Source of the DNA: Lactococcus lactis
Lineage (GTDB): Bacteria; Bacillota; Bacilli; Lactobacillales; Streptococcaceae
DNA: 64,000 nt
Assembly (NCBI RefSeq): GCF_029023865.1
Contig: NZ_CP118969.1
Span: 186,001 to 250,000 of the forward strand
Reading direction: 5' to 3'
Part shown: one piece after another, positions 17,249-26,995 of the stretch
Layout: every line of letters starts with the position of its first letter
Numbering within the stretch: position 1 is the stretch's first letter
Notes under the pieces: generated by a model
What the model was told of the DNA's origin: nothing
What the model saw: the letters and a program-made list of their open reading frames with translations, nothing else
Database searches by the model: none
Position numbers and translations under genes: made by a program

Positions 17249-19004
17249 ATTATTACTATACGTACATTTTAACCGAAATAACGAATTAAGCGACCATGTT
17301 ATATATCAACTAACCCATTTACGTCAGAATTTTAAAGAGATTTTCTTCATTTCAAATAGTCAGATGGATGAGAACGATTTATCAACATTAACAGGGCAAA
17401 ATCTTATTGACGGTTTTATGCAACGTGAAAACAAGGGGTATGATTTTGTCGCTTGGTCAGACGCGATGAAGCATTATGGATTTGATAAATTGGCTTCGTA
17501 TGATTCAGTTACTGTTATGAATGATACATGTTTTGGTCCTGTTTATGATTTTGAAGGAATTTTAGCAAAATTTGACAAAGATACAAGCGTTGACTTTTGG
17601 GGAATTACTAATAATCGAAGCCATAAGGTAAAACCTTGGGAAAATCGAGAAGCGATTGTATTACCAGACCATATTCAAAGCTATTTTGTCAACTATAAAC
17701 AAAAAATTGTAAAGAGTGGAGCATTTGAAAATTTTTGGGCAAATATTGAAGTTTTAGATGATGTTGTAGAAGTTATCGTAAAATACGAAACAGCAATGAC
17801 CAAGTATTTTGAAGATGCTGGATTTAAGTCAGGAGTTGTATTTGATACACGTAAAGAAGAGTGGGCAGGCATGCTTGTCCATGATTTTTCCGTATTCAAT
17901 TTACCAGAATTGTTGAAAAGACACATTCCTTTCCTAAAAATAAAAGCTTTCAGCTATGGTGCAGAAAATATTTATACTCCTTTAGTGATTGAACGTTTAA
18001 AACAAGAAACTTCTTTTCCGGTTAAACTTATTGTTAATCACATGACAGAAGTAGATTATCCGGACCGTGAATACATGTTAGAAGAAAAAACACTGAAATT
18101 CACAAAAGAAGTAAGTTCGAAAACTAATTTGAAAATTGGTATTCACCTTCATGCATTTTATCTTGACCTAATTCCTGAATATCTTAATTATTTTGATAAA
18201 TATGTTCAAAATTATGATTTATATATCACCACAGATACAGAAGAAAAGTATGAAGAAATTCTTAAAAATTATCCTCTTCCACAAATAAAAAAAGTTATCG
18301 TAACCGGTAATAAAGGAAGAGACGTTCTTCCGTGGATGCAAGTTTCAGAATTAATGACAGATTATGACCTTTGCGGACATTTTCACACTAAAAAATCAAA
18401 AGATAATGATTGGATTGTGGGAGAATCTTGGAGACGAGATATTGAATATTCTTTATTAGAACCTGCTCAAGCTATTTTTCATGAATTTGAAAAAAATCCA
18501 AAGCTTGGCTTAATGATTGCTGACGTTCCATCATTTTTTGAACATTTTTATGGGCCAACATACATCACCGAACGTGATATTTGGCCAGATATGCAAGAAA
18601 TTTGGCAAAAAATAGACTTTGAAAATTCCAAAGAATTGAAGCAGAAAGATAGCTATGTAATGAGTTACGGCACAATGATTTGGTATCGTCCTCAAGCTTT
18701 GAATAACTTATTAAATGTTAATATTCAGGCTGACGTTCCAGAAGAGCCTTTACCATATAATAGTATTTTACATGCATTTGAACGCCTTCTTGTTTATGTT
18801 TCGTGGGCAAATGGCTATGATTTCCGTATTTCTCAAATACAAACAAATAATGGGTTTGTTGCGAACATTTCAGCAAATCGACTCTTACGTTCTGTAGAGA
18901 CTGATTTAACACAGACAAAATTACGGGATCTGGTTAAAATGATTTTTAAAAAGATTAAAGTAATTATTGTATACCGTTTAGGACTTAATAAAAAAAATAA
19001 GTAA
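17238..19004 (+). CDS. rgpF: Rhamnan synthesis protein F
   Basis: RgpF is a two-domain rhamnosyltransferase that extends the rhamnan backbone. The 588-residue product is the normal length. Domain 1 (about 1-275) has 'LLLYVHFNRNNELSDHVIYQL' and 'SVTVMNDTCFGP'; domain 2 (about 280-588) has 'IGIHLHAFYLDLIPEYLNYF', 'NKGRDVLPWM' and 'CGHFHTKKSK', all typical of the rhamnan synthesis F family. AGGAAAG precedes the ATG, inside the end of rgpE. Confidence 0.94.
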   Translation: MNNKLLLYVHFNRNNELSDHVIYQLTHLRQNFKEIFFISNSQMDENDLSTLTGQNLIDGFMQRENKGYDFVAWSDAMKHYGFDKLASYDSVTVMNDTCFGPVYDFEGILAKFDKDTSVDFWGITNNRSHKVKPWENREAIVLPDHIQSYFVNYKQKIVKSGAFENFWANIEVLDDVVEVIVKYETAMTKYFEDAGFKSGVVFDTRKEEWAGMLVHDFSVFNLPELLKRHIPFLKIKAFSYGAENIYTPLVIERLKQETSFPVKLIVNHMTEVDYPDREYMLEEKTLKFTKEVSSKTNLKIGIHLHAFYLDLIPEYLNYFDKYVQNYDLYITTDTEEKYEEILKNYPLPQIKKVIVTGNKGRDVLPWMQVSELMTDYDLCGHFHTKKSKDNDWIVGESWRRDIEYSLLEPAQAIFHEFEKNPKLGLMIADVPSFFEHFYGPTYITERDIWPDMQEIWQKIDFENSKELKQKDSYVMSYGTMIWYRPQALNNLLNVNIQADVPEEPLPYNSILHAFERLLVYVSWANGYDFRISQIQTNNGFVANISANRLLRSVETDLTQTKLRDLVKMIFKKIKVIIVYRLGLNKKNK

Positions 19005-19079
19005 TTTATGGTAAAATTTATATTAGAAAACTGTATAGAAAGTTGTACAGCGCAAATATTATGAGGAGAACTTGGCACT

Positions 19080-19817
19080 GTGTCCGAAGACAAGAAAATG
19101 AAAATTTTACTAATTATCCCGGCTTATAATGAGGGCGAAGGAATATTAGAAAATCTAAAAATTGTAGAGGACTATCAAGCCACTTGTCCTTATCAATTAG
19201 ATTATGTAGTAATAAATGATGGATCCACTGACAACGAAGAAGAAATTTTGATGGCAAACAACATTAACCACGTTGAATTGATTCAAAATCTCGGAATAGG
19301 TGGAGCCGTACAAACAGGTTATCTTTATGCCCTACAAAATTCTTACGATATAGCCGTTCAATTTGATGGAGATGGTCAGCATGATATCCATTCTTTACCA
19401 AATCTGGTAGAGCCTATTTTGAATGATGAAGCTGATTTTACCGTTGGTTCTAGATTTTTAGACGAAAGCAATTCTGAATTTAAGTCTTCAAAATCACGTC
19501 AAATGGGTATAAAAATTCTATCATCTTTAATTTATATGTCTTCTAAAATAAAAATTAAAGATGTTACCAGCGGTTATCGAGCAGGAAATCGTAAAGTGAT
19601 TGAGCAATTTGTTAAAAGATATCCAAGACAATATCCAGAACCTGAAAGCTACATGCACCTCTTTTCTAAAAATATTCGTGTAAAAGAAGTGGGAGTAAGG
19701 ATGTTTGAGCGAACTACTGGAGTTTCAAGTATTAATATGCTTAAAGGCGTGAACTATATGGTTAGCGTATCTCTAGCAATTTTAGCAAGCTCTGTGTTAG
19801 GAAAGGAGAAACCATAA
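19080..19817 (+). CDS. Dpm1-like glycosyltransferase (GT2), likely side-chain priming enzyme
   Basis: A 245-residue GT2 related to polyprenyl-phosphate sugar transferases. It has 'LLIIPAYNEGEGILENL', 'VINDGSTDN' and 'VQFDGDGQHD' (DxD region), without the C-terminal membrane pair of longer homologues. The next gene encodes a DUF2304 membrane protein, a regular partner that probably supplies the membrane part. The start is GTG at 19080, some 12 bases after GAGGAG; the ATG at 19098 has no ribosome site. It opens the variable side-chain block, 75 bp after rgpF. Confidence 0.85.
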   Translation: MSEDKKMKILLIIPAYNEGEGILENLKIVEDYQATCPYQLDYVVINDGSTDNEEEILMANNINHVELIQNLGIGGAVQTGYLYALQNSYDIAVQFDGDGQHDIHSLPNLVEPILNDEADFTVGSRFLDESNSEFKSSKSRQMGIKILSSLIYMSSKIKIKDVTSGYRAGNRKVIEQFVKRYPRQYPEPESYMHLFSKNIRVKEVGVRMFERTTGVSSINMLKGVNYMVSVSLAILASSVLGKEKP

Positions 19818-20182
19818 TGCCGATACAACTTCGGATATTAGCCATCGTTCTTGCTGTGCTTTTCTTTGTCTATACCATAAGATTGGTTAGAAAAGATAAG
19901 GCAGAGGTAAGGCATATGTTGAAATGGCTTATCTTGGCTCTCATCATGTTGATCGGAGCTATATTTCCGGAAGTGGGAAGTAATATTGCCCACTTCTTCG
20001 GAATTGAAACTCTAACAGCACTTACTTTATTCATGTTGGTAGGTATTCTTCTAATTATTTCCTTAAAGTATCAAATGTCTTTAATATCAGCTGAAAAACA
20101 GATTAAGAATTTGATACAAGAGGTATCCTTGTTGAATAAGAAAATAAAAGAGCTGGAGAGAAAAAATGATAAAAAAGAATAA
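19817..20182 (+). CDS. DUF2304 small membrane protein
   Basis: A 121-residue protein with three hydrophobic segments (about 4-22, 32-50, 64-85) and a charged C-terminal coiled-coil-like tail 'LIQEVSLLNKKIKELERKN'. DUF2304 genes usually sit beside Dpm1-like glycosyltransferases and are thought to help them at the membrane. The ATG overlaps the preceding stop (TAATG) and its own end overlaps the next gene by 17 bp, so coupling is tight. Confidence 0.85.
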   Translation: MPIQLRILAIVLAVLFFVYTIRLVRKDKAEVRHMLKWLILALIMLIGAIFPEVGSNIAHFFGIETLTALTLFMLVGILLIISLKYQMSLISAEKQIKNLIQEVSLLNKKIKELERKNDKKE

Positions 20183-21107
20183 TGTATTAATAACGGGTGG
20201 GGCAGGATTTATTGGCTCAAGTTTAGCCAATGTGTTATTACCTCAAAACAAAGTTACTGTTATTGACAATCTTTCAATGGGTGATTTTAAAAATCTGCAC
20301 GAGTCAGCTAATCTGACGAAAATTTTAGGTGATGTTACGGATAAAAAACTTTTGACAAAAGTTTTTGAAGAAAATGATTTTGATTATATTTTTCACTTAG
20401 CGGCAATTGCCTCAGTAGCAGATTCAGTTGCTCGCCCTTATGAAACTCATCAAGTTAATTTTGACAGTACGATGATGATTTTAGAAATTTTACGTCAAAA
20501 TAAAAAATCATTGAAACGATTTGTTTTCTCCTCAAGTGCTGCTGTTTATGGTGACGAACCTACGCTCCCTAAAACTGAAGAAAGTACAATTCGTCCTCTT
20601 ACTCCCTATGCGATTGATAAATTTGCTTCTGAAAAAATGGCGATGATTTATTATAATTTATATGATATTCCTGCCAGTGCAACACGCTTTTTCAACGTTT
20701 ATGGACCTAATCAAAACCCTAATTCTCCATATTCAGGTTTTATCTCCATTCTTGTTAATCGTTTACGAGAAAATACAGAATTAACCATTTTTGGAGATGG
20801 AGAACAATCTCGAGATTTTGTTTATATAGAAGATGTTATTCAAGCATTACTGTTAATAGCAACCTCTAATCAATCTTTGGGGGAAGTCTACAATGTTGGA
20901 ACAGGAATCAAAAATACTATAAATGATTTGACGAAATTTGCTCAGAAATTTACAGATAAAGAATTATCAATAAAATATGATGCTGCACGTCAAGGAGATA
21001 TAAAGGATTCATTATCAGATGTTTCAAAACTTGAAAGCATAGGATATAAACCTAACTTTGATTTAGCTGACGGAATGAAGAAGTATCTCAACTACGAGTT
21101 TAAATAA
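20166..21107 (+). CDS. NAD-dependent sugar epimerase/dehydratase
   Basis: A 313-residue extended SDR. It has '[14 protein letters not shown]' near the N-terminus, 'HLAAIASV', 'SSSAAVYGD' and the catalytic 'YAIDKFASE' (YxxxK), with the C-terminal 'GDGEQSRDFVYIEDV' of UDP-sugar epimerases. It is likely a UDP-glucose or UDP-N-acetylglucosamine 4-epimerase that supplies a donor for the side chain; the substrate is inferred only. One-base overlap with the flippase gene. Confidence 0.88.
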   Translation: MIKKNNVLITGGAGFIGSSLANVLLPQNKVTVIDNLSMGDFKNLHESANLTKILGDVTDKKLLTKVFEENDFDYIFHLAAIASVADSVARPYETHQVNFDSTMMILEILRQNKKSLKRFVFSSSAAVYGDEPTLPKTEESTIRPLTPYAIDKFASEKMAMIYYNLYDIPASATRFFNVYGPNQNPNSPYSGFISILVNRLRENTELTIFGDGEQSRDFVYIEDVIQALLLIATSNQSLGEVYNVGTGIKNTINDLTKFAQKFTDKELSIKYDAARQGDIKDSLSDVSKLESIGYKPNFDLADGMKKYLNYEFK

Positions 21108-22534
21108 TGAAAAACGAATTTAAAACAGGAATCTTTTTTACTGCAATTGCCCAGTATAGTACAGTTATTGTACAACTTATAATTAATATGATTCTTTCAC
21201 GATTATTAACTCCTGAAGAAATTGGGATGGTTACTATCGTGCAAGTTATTATATTTTTCTTCCAACTTTTAGCCGGATCAGCAATTGGACCTGCTATCAT
21301 CCAAAACAAAAATTTGAATGAAAAAGACTACGGAATAATTTTTAACTATTCTGTTATTTTTGGTATATTTTTGGTTCTTGCTTTTGGCTTTGGAGGGGGA
21401 ATAATCCTTAGCACTATTTATAGTAATCCAATATATATCCCACTATGTTGGGCAATGACGCCTATTATTATGATGAGTTCTATGGTACAAGTTCCTAATG
21501 GAATTCTTGGTAAAGAAAAGCGATTCAAAGAAATAAGTATTCGTTTACTTTTATCAGGTATTTTGGGAGCGATTTTTGGTATTACGGCAGCTTTTCTACA
21601 CGCTGGAGTTTATGCAATGGTTCTTGTCTATGTTGTCACTGACTTAACAAGTTTTCTATTGACCTTTAAAATTGTTAAGATAGATTATACTAGATCTCTA
21701 AATTTTAAACCAGTTAGAGAAATTTTACCTTTTGTTAAACATCAGACAGGATTCTCCGTTATCAATTATTTTTATCGAAATTTGGACAATTTATTAGTTG
21801 GGAAATTTCTTGGCACTACACTGCTAGGAAATTATTCAAAGAGTTATCAACTTTTATCTTTCCCAATTACAATTTTTTTGAATGTTATCAATCCAGTGAT
21901 GCAACCTATTCTGGCTGAACATGAAAAAAATGTTGTATTAATTAGAGATACCTACCTCAAAGTTTGTCGCCTCCTTGCAATTGTTGCTATTCCAGTTTCA
22001 ATTTTCTTTTCATTAAATGCGGGTCCTATTATTTATTTACTTTTTGGTAAGCAATGGAGTATGGCAATTCTCCCACTTTCTATACTAAGTTTAAGTATTT
22101 GTCCCCAAATGTTGTCACAGTCAATGTCTGCAATTTGGCAATCTCGTAACCTTACTAAAATTCAATCAGTAAGTGGTTTTATTTCTCTTGGAATCATCAG
22201 CTTATGTATTTTCATAGGGATTTTAGGTGGTAACTTAACTAGTGTTTCAATTGCCGTTTCAGGAGCATATTTCTTGAATTTTATTGTTTCTGGAAGTCTA
22301 TTGATGAGACGTGCCTTAGATAGTAACTTTTTCCAACTTTTTAAAGTAATTATTAAACCACTATTTTTAGGAATCATTTTGAGTGTTATTGTCATTTTAA
22401 CCAATCCATATATTAGTTTTTCAAATCTGTTTATCACTCTGTTACTGAGAGGGATTATTTGGCTAATTATTGTTGCACTATTTTTAGTCGTTACAGGAGA
22501 ACTTAAGAAAATTAAGGAAATGGTAAAAAAATGA
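21107..22534 (+). CDS. Polysaccharide flippase (Wzx/MOP family)
   Basis: A 475-residue protein with about 12-14 membrane helices. The start 'KTGIFFTAIAQYSTVIVQLIINMILSRLLTPEEIGMV' is typical of O-antigen/teichoic acid flippases of the MOP superfamily. It would move the lipid-linked side-chain subunit to the outer face. No Wzy polymerase is evident in the block. That fits a model where single side-chain units are attached to the rhamnan outside by a polytopic transferase, perhaps one of the DUF2142 proteins. Confidence 0.9.
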   Translation: MKNEFKTGIFFTAIAQYSTVIVQLIINMILSRLLTPEEIGMVTIVQVIIFFFQLLAGSAIGPAIIQNKNLNEKDYGIIFNYSVIFGIFLVLAFGFGGGIILSTIYSNPIYIPLCWAMTPIIMMSSMVQVPNGILGKEKRFKEISIRLLLSGILGAIFGITAAFLHAGVYAMVLVYVVTDLTSFLLTFKIVKIDYTRSLNFKPVREILPFVKHQTGFSVINYFYRNLDNLLVGKFLGTTLLGNYSKSYQLLSFPITIFLNVINPVMQPILAEHEKNVVLIRDTYLKVCRLLAIVAIPVSIFFSLNAGPIIYLLFGKQWSMAILPLSILSLSICPQMLSQSMSAIWQSRNLTKIQSVSGFISLGIISLCIFIGILGGNLTSVSIAVSGAYFLNFIVSGSLLMRRALDSNFFQLFKVIIKPLFLGIILSVIVILTNPYISFSNLFITLLLRGIIWLIIVALFLVVTGELKKIKEMVKK

Positions 22535-23670
22535 AGGAAAAAACAGTTGCAATTTTTAATGGTTATTATATTCCCCATCTTGGAGGAGTAGAACGTTATA
22601 CTTATAATATCGCTAAGAAGTTGACTGAAAAGGGTTACCGTGTTATTATCATAACAACCCAACATGATGAAAACTTAACTAATGAAGAAATTCAAGAAGG
22701 AATAAAAATTTATCGCTTGCCCATAAAAAATCTTTGGAAAAATAGATATCCTTTTTTGAAAAAAAATCGAATTTATCACTCATTAATAGAAAAAATTGAA
22801 ACAGAATCAATTGATTATTATGTTGCCAATACTCGCTTCCATATTCCAGCTATTCTTGGTGTTAAAATGGCAAAAGCAAAAGGAAAAGAAGCTATTGTAA
22901 TTGAACATGGTTCGTCTTATTTGACATTAAATAATCCTATTTTAGACTTTATATTGAGAAAAATAGAACAATGGCTTATTGGAAGGGTGAAAAAAGATAC
23001 AAGTTTATTCTATGGTGTTTCAAACGAAGCATCCGAGTGGTTAAAAACTTTTAATATAAAAGCTAAAGGGGTCTTATCTAATGCAGTTGCTGTTGATGAG
23101 TATCTTAATCAAAAAATCGAAAAAGATGAAAATAAGATTACTATATCCTATGCAGGTCGTCTGATTCCTCAAATGAAAGGTGTAGAAATACTCCTATCTA
23201 CTTTTTCTAAACTCTCAAAAGAACGAAAAAATTTAGAATTAATTATTGCAGGGGATGGTCCACTTTTAAAAGAGGTTCAAAGAAATTATTCACAAGACAA
23301 TATCAAGTTTTTGGGGTATGTTCCTTATGAGAAAGTATTAGAAATTGATGCAAAATCAGATGTGTTTGTGCTCATGTCTCGTAGTGAAGGTTTTGCAACG
23401 GCGATGCTAGAAGCGGCGATGTTAGAGAATGTTATCGTAACAACTTCGACTGTTGGAGGGGCTAAAGATATTATGCCCGATGAAACTTATGGCTATATTA
23501 TTGAAAATAATGAAACAGAATTATTTGAAACATTAACAAAAGTTTTAGATAATAAAGAGCAGATGAGATCAATGCAGAAGAAAATTTCTAAAAATGTGTT
23601 GGAAAATTTCACATGGGAGCAGTCTGCAAAACGGTTTATAAAAGTTTTTAACGAATTGGATGAAAAATAA
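22531..23670 (+). CDS. Glycosyltransferase family 4
   Basis: A 379-residue GT-B enzyme. It opens with 'FNGYYIPHLGGVERYTYNIAKKL' (acceptor-binding loop) and has 'ISYAGRLIPQMKG', 'LIIAGDGPLL' and 'MSRSEGFATAMLEAAMLE' (E-x7-E region) in the donor half. It starts inside the flippase stop (ATGA) and ends in TAATG with licD. The sugar specificity cannot be told. Confidence 0.9.
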   Translation: MKEKTVAIFNGYYIPHLGGVERYTYNIAKKLTEKGYRVIIITTQHDENLTNEEIQEGIKIYRLPIKNLWKNRYPFLKKNRIYHSLIEKIETESIDYYVANTRFHIPAILGVKMAKAKGKEAIVIEHGSSYLTLNNPILDFILRKIEQWLIGRVKKDTSLFYGVSNEASEWLKTFNIKAKGVLSNAVAVDEYLNQKIEKDENKITISYAGRLIPQMKGVEILLSTFSKLSKERKNLELIIAGDGPLLKEVQRNYSQDNIKFLGYVPYEKVLEIDAKSDVFVLMSRSEGFATAMLEAAMLENVIVTTSTVGGAKDIMPDETYGYIIENNETELFETLTKVLDNKEQMRSMQKKISKNVLENFTWEQSAKRFIKVFNELDEK

Positions 23671-24515
23671 TGAAAGAACTTACTAACGAAGAACTTCGAG
23701 GAATACAATTAGAACAATTAAAATATATCGACAGTATTTGTCGAGAAAATGGAATTGAATACACACTTGCGGGTGGTTCTTTGATTGGGGCAATTCGTCA
23801 TGGCGGCTACATTCCATGGGACGACGATATTGATATAGAGTTAATGCGCCCACATTATGAACATCTAATTAGTGTTTTAATGAACCAGCTACCAAATGAA
23901 AAATATGCGCTCTTACATTATAAAGTAAGGGAAACTTATCTCCCTTTTGCTAAACTTTATGATACTCGGACGAGTTTTACAAGTAAAATTGATAACTTAA
24001 ATCGAGGGACTGGTGTCTTTTTAGATATCTTTCCAATGGATATTTTACCTGACAATGAAGAAGAAAGACAACTCTTTAAAAAAGAGTTTTTGAAAAAGGC
24101 AATTCAACTAACGGCTTCCAATCCTCATGGCTTAGATTTTGCAAGTTCAAGTAAAAAAATATATTTTTGGGGTAAACTTGTTTTATGGATGCCTCAACAC
24201 ATTCGTTTCTATGGAAAATATCGAATTTTGGCTGAAAAATTGGATAAATTCATGCAAAAATATCGTAATAGCGATAACCAATTAATTAGCTATCTTTATA
24301 CTGGCTATAAAAAAGCTATTTTCCCTAAAGACATTTGGGAAGAATACGAAGATGTTAAGTTTGAGGGGTTAATCGCTCGAAAACTTAAAAATCATGAAGC
24401 GTATTTAACTCGTCAATATGGGGACTACATGAAACTCCCACCAGAGAATGAGCGAGTGAATCATGATTATTACAAATGGTATTGGAAAGGGGACGAAAAT
24501 GGAGGAACCAATTAG
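23670..24515 (+). CDS. LicD family phosphotransferase
   Basis: A 281-residue LicD protein. It has 'QLEQLKYIDSICRENGI', 'LAGGSLIGAIRHGGYIPWDDDIDIEL' with the acidic cluster, and 'VFLDIFPMD'. LicD-type proteins transfer phosphocholine or other phospho-alcohols from CDP-activated donors to polysaccharides. A TagD-like cytidylyltransferase is encoded at 26536 in the same block, so CDP-glycerol (or a similar polyol) is a plausible donor. The 3' end overlaps the next gene by 17 bp. Confidence 0.88.
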   Translation: MKELTNEELRGIQLEQLKYIDSICRENGIEYTLAGGSLIGAIRHGGYIPWDDDIDIELMRPHYEHLISVLMNQLPNEKYALLHYKVRETYLPFAKLYDTRTSFTSKIDNLNRGTGVFLDIFPMDILPDNEEERQLFKKEFLKKAIQLTASNPHGLDFASSSKKIYFWGKLVLWMPQHIRFYGKYRILAEKLDKFMQKYRNSDNQLISYLYTGYKKAIFPKDIWEEYEDVKFEGLIARKLKNHEAYLTRQYGDYMKLPPENERVNHDYYKWYWKGDENGGTN

Positions 24516-25625
24516 GATTCTGCATGTTATTGGGAAAATGGACCGCGCTGGTGCTGAAACAATGATTATGAATCTTTATAGAACGATTAATCGTTCAAAA
24601 ATCCAGTTTGACTTCATGGTTCACAGCTCGGAAAAAGGAGACTATGACGACGAAATACTCGCCTTAGGTGGAAAAATTTATCATGTACCTTATTTTAATG
24701 TCGCAAACTACTTTGACTATACCAAAAAGTGGAAAGAGTTTTTTAAAAGTCATTCAGAACACAAAATTGTTCATGGGCATATCGGTAGCAGTGCCGCGAT
24801 TTATTTAAAGATAGCTAAAAAATTTGGAAAGTATACCATTGCACATTCCCACGCATTAAACAGTACGATATTTAGCGAGAGAATAAAATATGGTATCGTT
24901 TCTTATCCTACAAGACATATTGCGGACTACTTTTTGGCCTGTTCGTTGCTAGCAGGTCAGGACAGATTTGGGGAGAAGGTTGTCAAAGGAAATCGTTTTT
25001 CTGTTTTGAAAAATGCAATTCAATCTGATAATTTTTCTTATTCAGATGAAGTAAAAGAAAAAAGTTACAAGAATTAGGATTGAAAGATAAGTTTGTAATT
25101 GGTCATATAGGAAGACTAGCACTCGCGAAAAATCACACCTTTTTATTAGATGTTTTTAAAGAAGTTGCTTATAAAAAAAACAACGCTGTTTTAGTTCTTG
25201 TTGGTATTGGTCCCCTGGAAGACAAAATAAAACAAAAAGTGAAAGATTTAAAAATTGAGGATAAAGTCATTTTCTTAGGTTTGAGAAAAGATATTCCAGA
25301 GTTACTGCAAGCAATGGATATATTTGTTTTTCCATCTTTATATGAAGGCTTAGGAGTGGTGGTTGTAGAAGCTCAGGCAACTGGAATTAATTGCATTATT
25401 TCTGATACGGTACCTGATGAGGTTGATATTCATGCTGACTTGCTACAAAGTCTCCCCTTGACTAAACCAGCAAGTTATTGGGCAAAGAAAATATTAGAAA
25501 CTAGAATTAATAATCGTTATTCAAGACAATCAGAAGTAATTGAAAGTGGCTACGATATAAAGGCTACTGTCAACTGGCTCCAAGATTTTTATTTAGAGCA
25601 AGAAATAGATAGGATAAGGAACTAA
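24499..25625 (+). pseudogene. Glycosyltransferase family 4 gene split by a frameshift
   Basis: The first part (24499-25077) encodes the N-terminal half of an EpsF-like GT4 ('ILHVIGKMDRAGAETMIMNLY'). The second (about 25080-25625) encodes the donor half ('VIGHIGRLALAKNH', 'FPSLYEGLGVVVVEAQA'). The break lies in a run of six A near 25062; with one more A the reading runs on as 'EKKLQELGLKDKFVIGHIGR', as in intact homologues. A TTG at 25080 could start the second part but would give half an enzyme. The start ATG 24499 has AAAGGGG upstream. Confidence 0.82.
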
Positions 25626-25626
25626 A

Positions 25627-26526
25627 ATGAAATACACAAAGGATTATACTTTATCTATTTTAACCCCTACATACAATAGAGCGTATACGTTAGACAATCT
25701 ATATAGAAGTTTGATTGGACAATTAGATAAAGATTTAACCTGGGTTGTAGTGGATGATGGAAGTACAGATAATACTGAAGAACTCATTTCAGAATATATA
25801 AGACAAAATCTAATTAAAATAGAGTATATCAAACAAGAAAATTCAGGAAAACATATTGCTATTAATTCTGGAGTGAATATTATTGCAACAGATTTGACTA
25901 TGATTGTTGATAGTGATGACGTTTTAACAGTAGATGCGGTTAAATCAATAAAAGAATATTGGAAAAAAGCTGACAAAAATAACTGTGTAGGAGTAACTTT
26001 TCTTCGGGGTTATTCAGAGACTGAAGTTATTGGAAAAAAATTTCCTAAAAATGAAATGATTGACAATGCAAATAAAGTAAGATATAACTTAGGAATAAGT
26101 GGTGATAAAGCAGAAGTTGTCCGTACTGACATGTTAAAGAAATACCCTTTTCCCAAATTTAATGGTGAAAAGTTTTTGAGTGAAGGGATTTTGTGGAAAC
26201 AGCTTGGTTCTGGTACCAAGACACTATTCATAAATGAGATTATTTATATTACAGAGTATCTATCAGATGGTTTGACAAACTCTGGAAGAAAATTATTAAT
26301 AAAAAATCCTCTTGGAGCAGGGTTAAATGCTAAACTGGCAATGACTAAGGAGTTCTCATTCAAAATGAGGCTACAAAATACTCTTCTTTATACAGCTTAT
26401 GGATTTTTTGCAAAAAAAAAGCTATCTGAAATTGTACATGAGAGTGGACAATCTGGGTTAGTAATAACTAATCTTTTATTTGGTTGGCTGATTTATCGTT
26501 ATTGGAAAAACAAGTATAAATTATAG
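25627..26526 (+). CDS. Glycosyltransferase family 2
   Basis: A 299-residue GT2. It has 'SILTPTYNRAYTLDNLYRSL', 'VVDDGSTDNT' and 'MIVDSDDVL' (DxD). The C-terminal third is basic and aromatic-rich, as in other capsule transferases. AAGGA precedes the ATG. It continues the side-chain operon. Confidence 0.9.
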   Translation: MKYTKDYTLSILTPTYNRAYTLDNLYRSLIGQLDKDLTWVVVDDGSTDNTEELISEYIRQNLIKIEYIKQENSGKHIAINSGVNIIATDLTMIVDSDDVLTVDAVKSIKEYWKKADKNNCVGVTFLRGYSETEVIGKKFPKNEMIDNANKVRYNLGISGDKAEVVRTDMLKKYPFPKFNGEKFLSEGILWKQLGSGTKTLFINEIIYITEYLSDGLTNSGRKLLIKNPLGAGLNAKLAMTKEFSFKMRLQNTLLYTAYGFFAKKKLSEIVHESGQSGLVITNLLFGWLIYRYWKNKYKL

Positions 26527-26535
26527 GAGAAAGTT

Positions 26536-26970
26536 TTGAAAGAAAAAGAAAAAATTGTAATGGTCGCTGGTACCTTTGATATTTTGCATGAAAGTCACAT
26601 TAATTTATTAAAAAATGCACGTAATCTTGGAGATCGTCTGATTGTTATGTTGTCTACAGATGAGTTCAATTGGAGTGAAAAACAAAAAGTTTCTTACCAA
26701 GAGTATGATACAAGAAAATATATCTTGGAGGCTATAAGATATGTTGACTTGGTAGTTCCAGAGCAATCTTGGGAAGATAAAGCACTTTATATTGATATGT
26801 TTGATGTAGATGTTTTTGCGATGGGAGATGATTGGAGAGGAAAATTCGATGTCTTAAAAGAACAATTTCCTAATCTCAAAACAATGTATTTTCCAAGAGG
26901 TAAGACATCTTCATCAAAAATAAAGGAAGATCTTTGGAAATTATATCAAGAAAAGCAAAATATAAAATGA
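26536..26970 (+). CDS. Glycerol-3-phosphate cytidylyltransferase-like protein (TagD family)
   Basis: A 144-residue nucleotidyltransferase. It has 'AGTFDILHESHINLL' (the HxGH motif reads H-E-S-H here), 'MGDDWRGKFDVL' and the late 'TSSSKIKEDL'. The family makes CDP-glycerol or related CDP-alcohols. The Gly-to-Ser change in HxGH is unusual and may affect activity or substrate. The start is TTG at 26536 after GGAGA. With LicD in the same block, a phospho-polyol decoration of the polysaccharide is inferred. Confidence 0.82.
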   Translation: MKEKEKIVMVAGTFDILHESHINLLKNARNLGDRLIVMLSTDEFNWSEKQKVSYQEYDTRKYILEAIRYVDLVVPEQSWEDKALYIDMFDVDVFAMGDDWRGKFDVLKEQFPNLKTMYFPRGKTSSSKIKEDLWKLYQEKQNIK

Positions 26971-26995
26971 AAATTTTCGATAGGGGAATAATATA

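Noticed and set aside
19005-19079. Internal promoter between rgpF and the side-chain block
   Set aside because: A TGGTAAAAT box is present but I found no convincing -35 partner, so it was not listed as a promoter.
22162-22665. Minus-strand frame of 167 codons opposite the flippase end
   Set aside because: Shadow of the flippase and GT4 genes; no start context.
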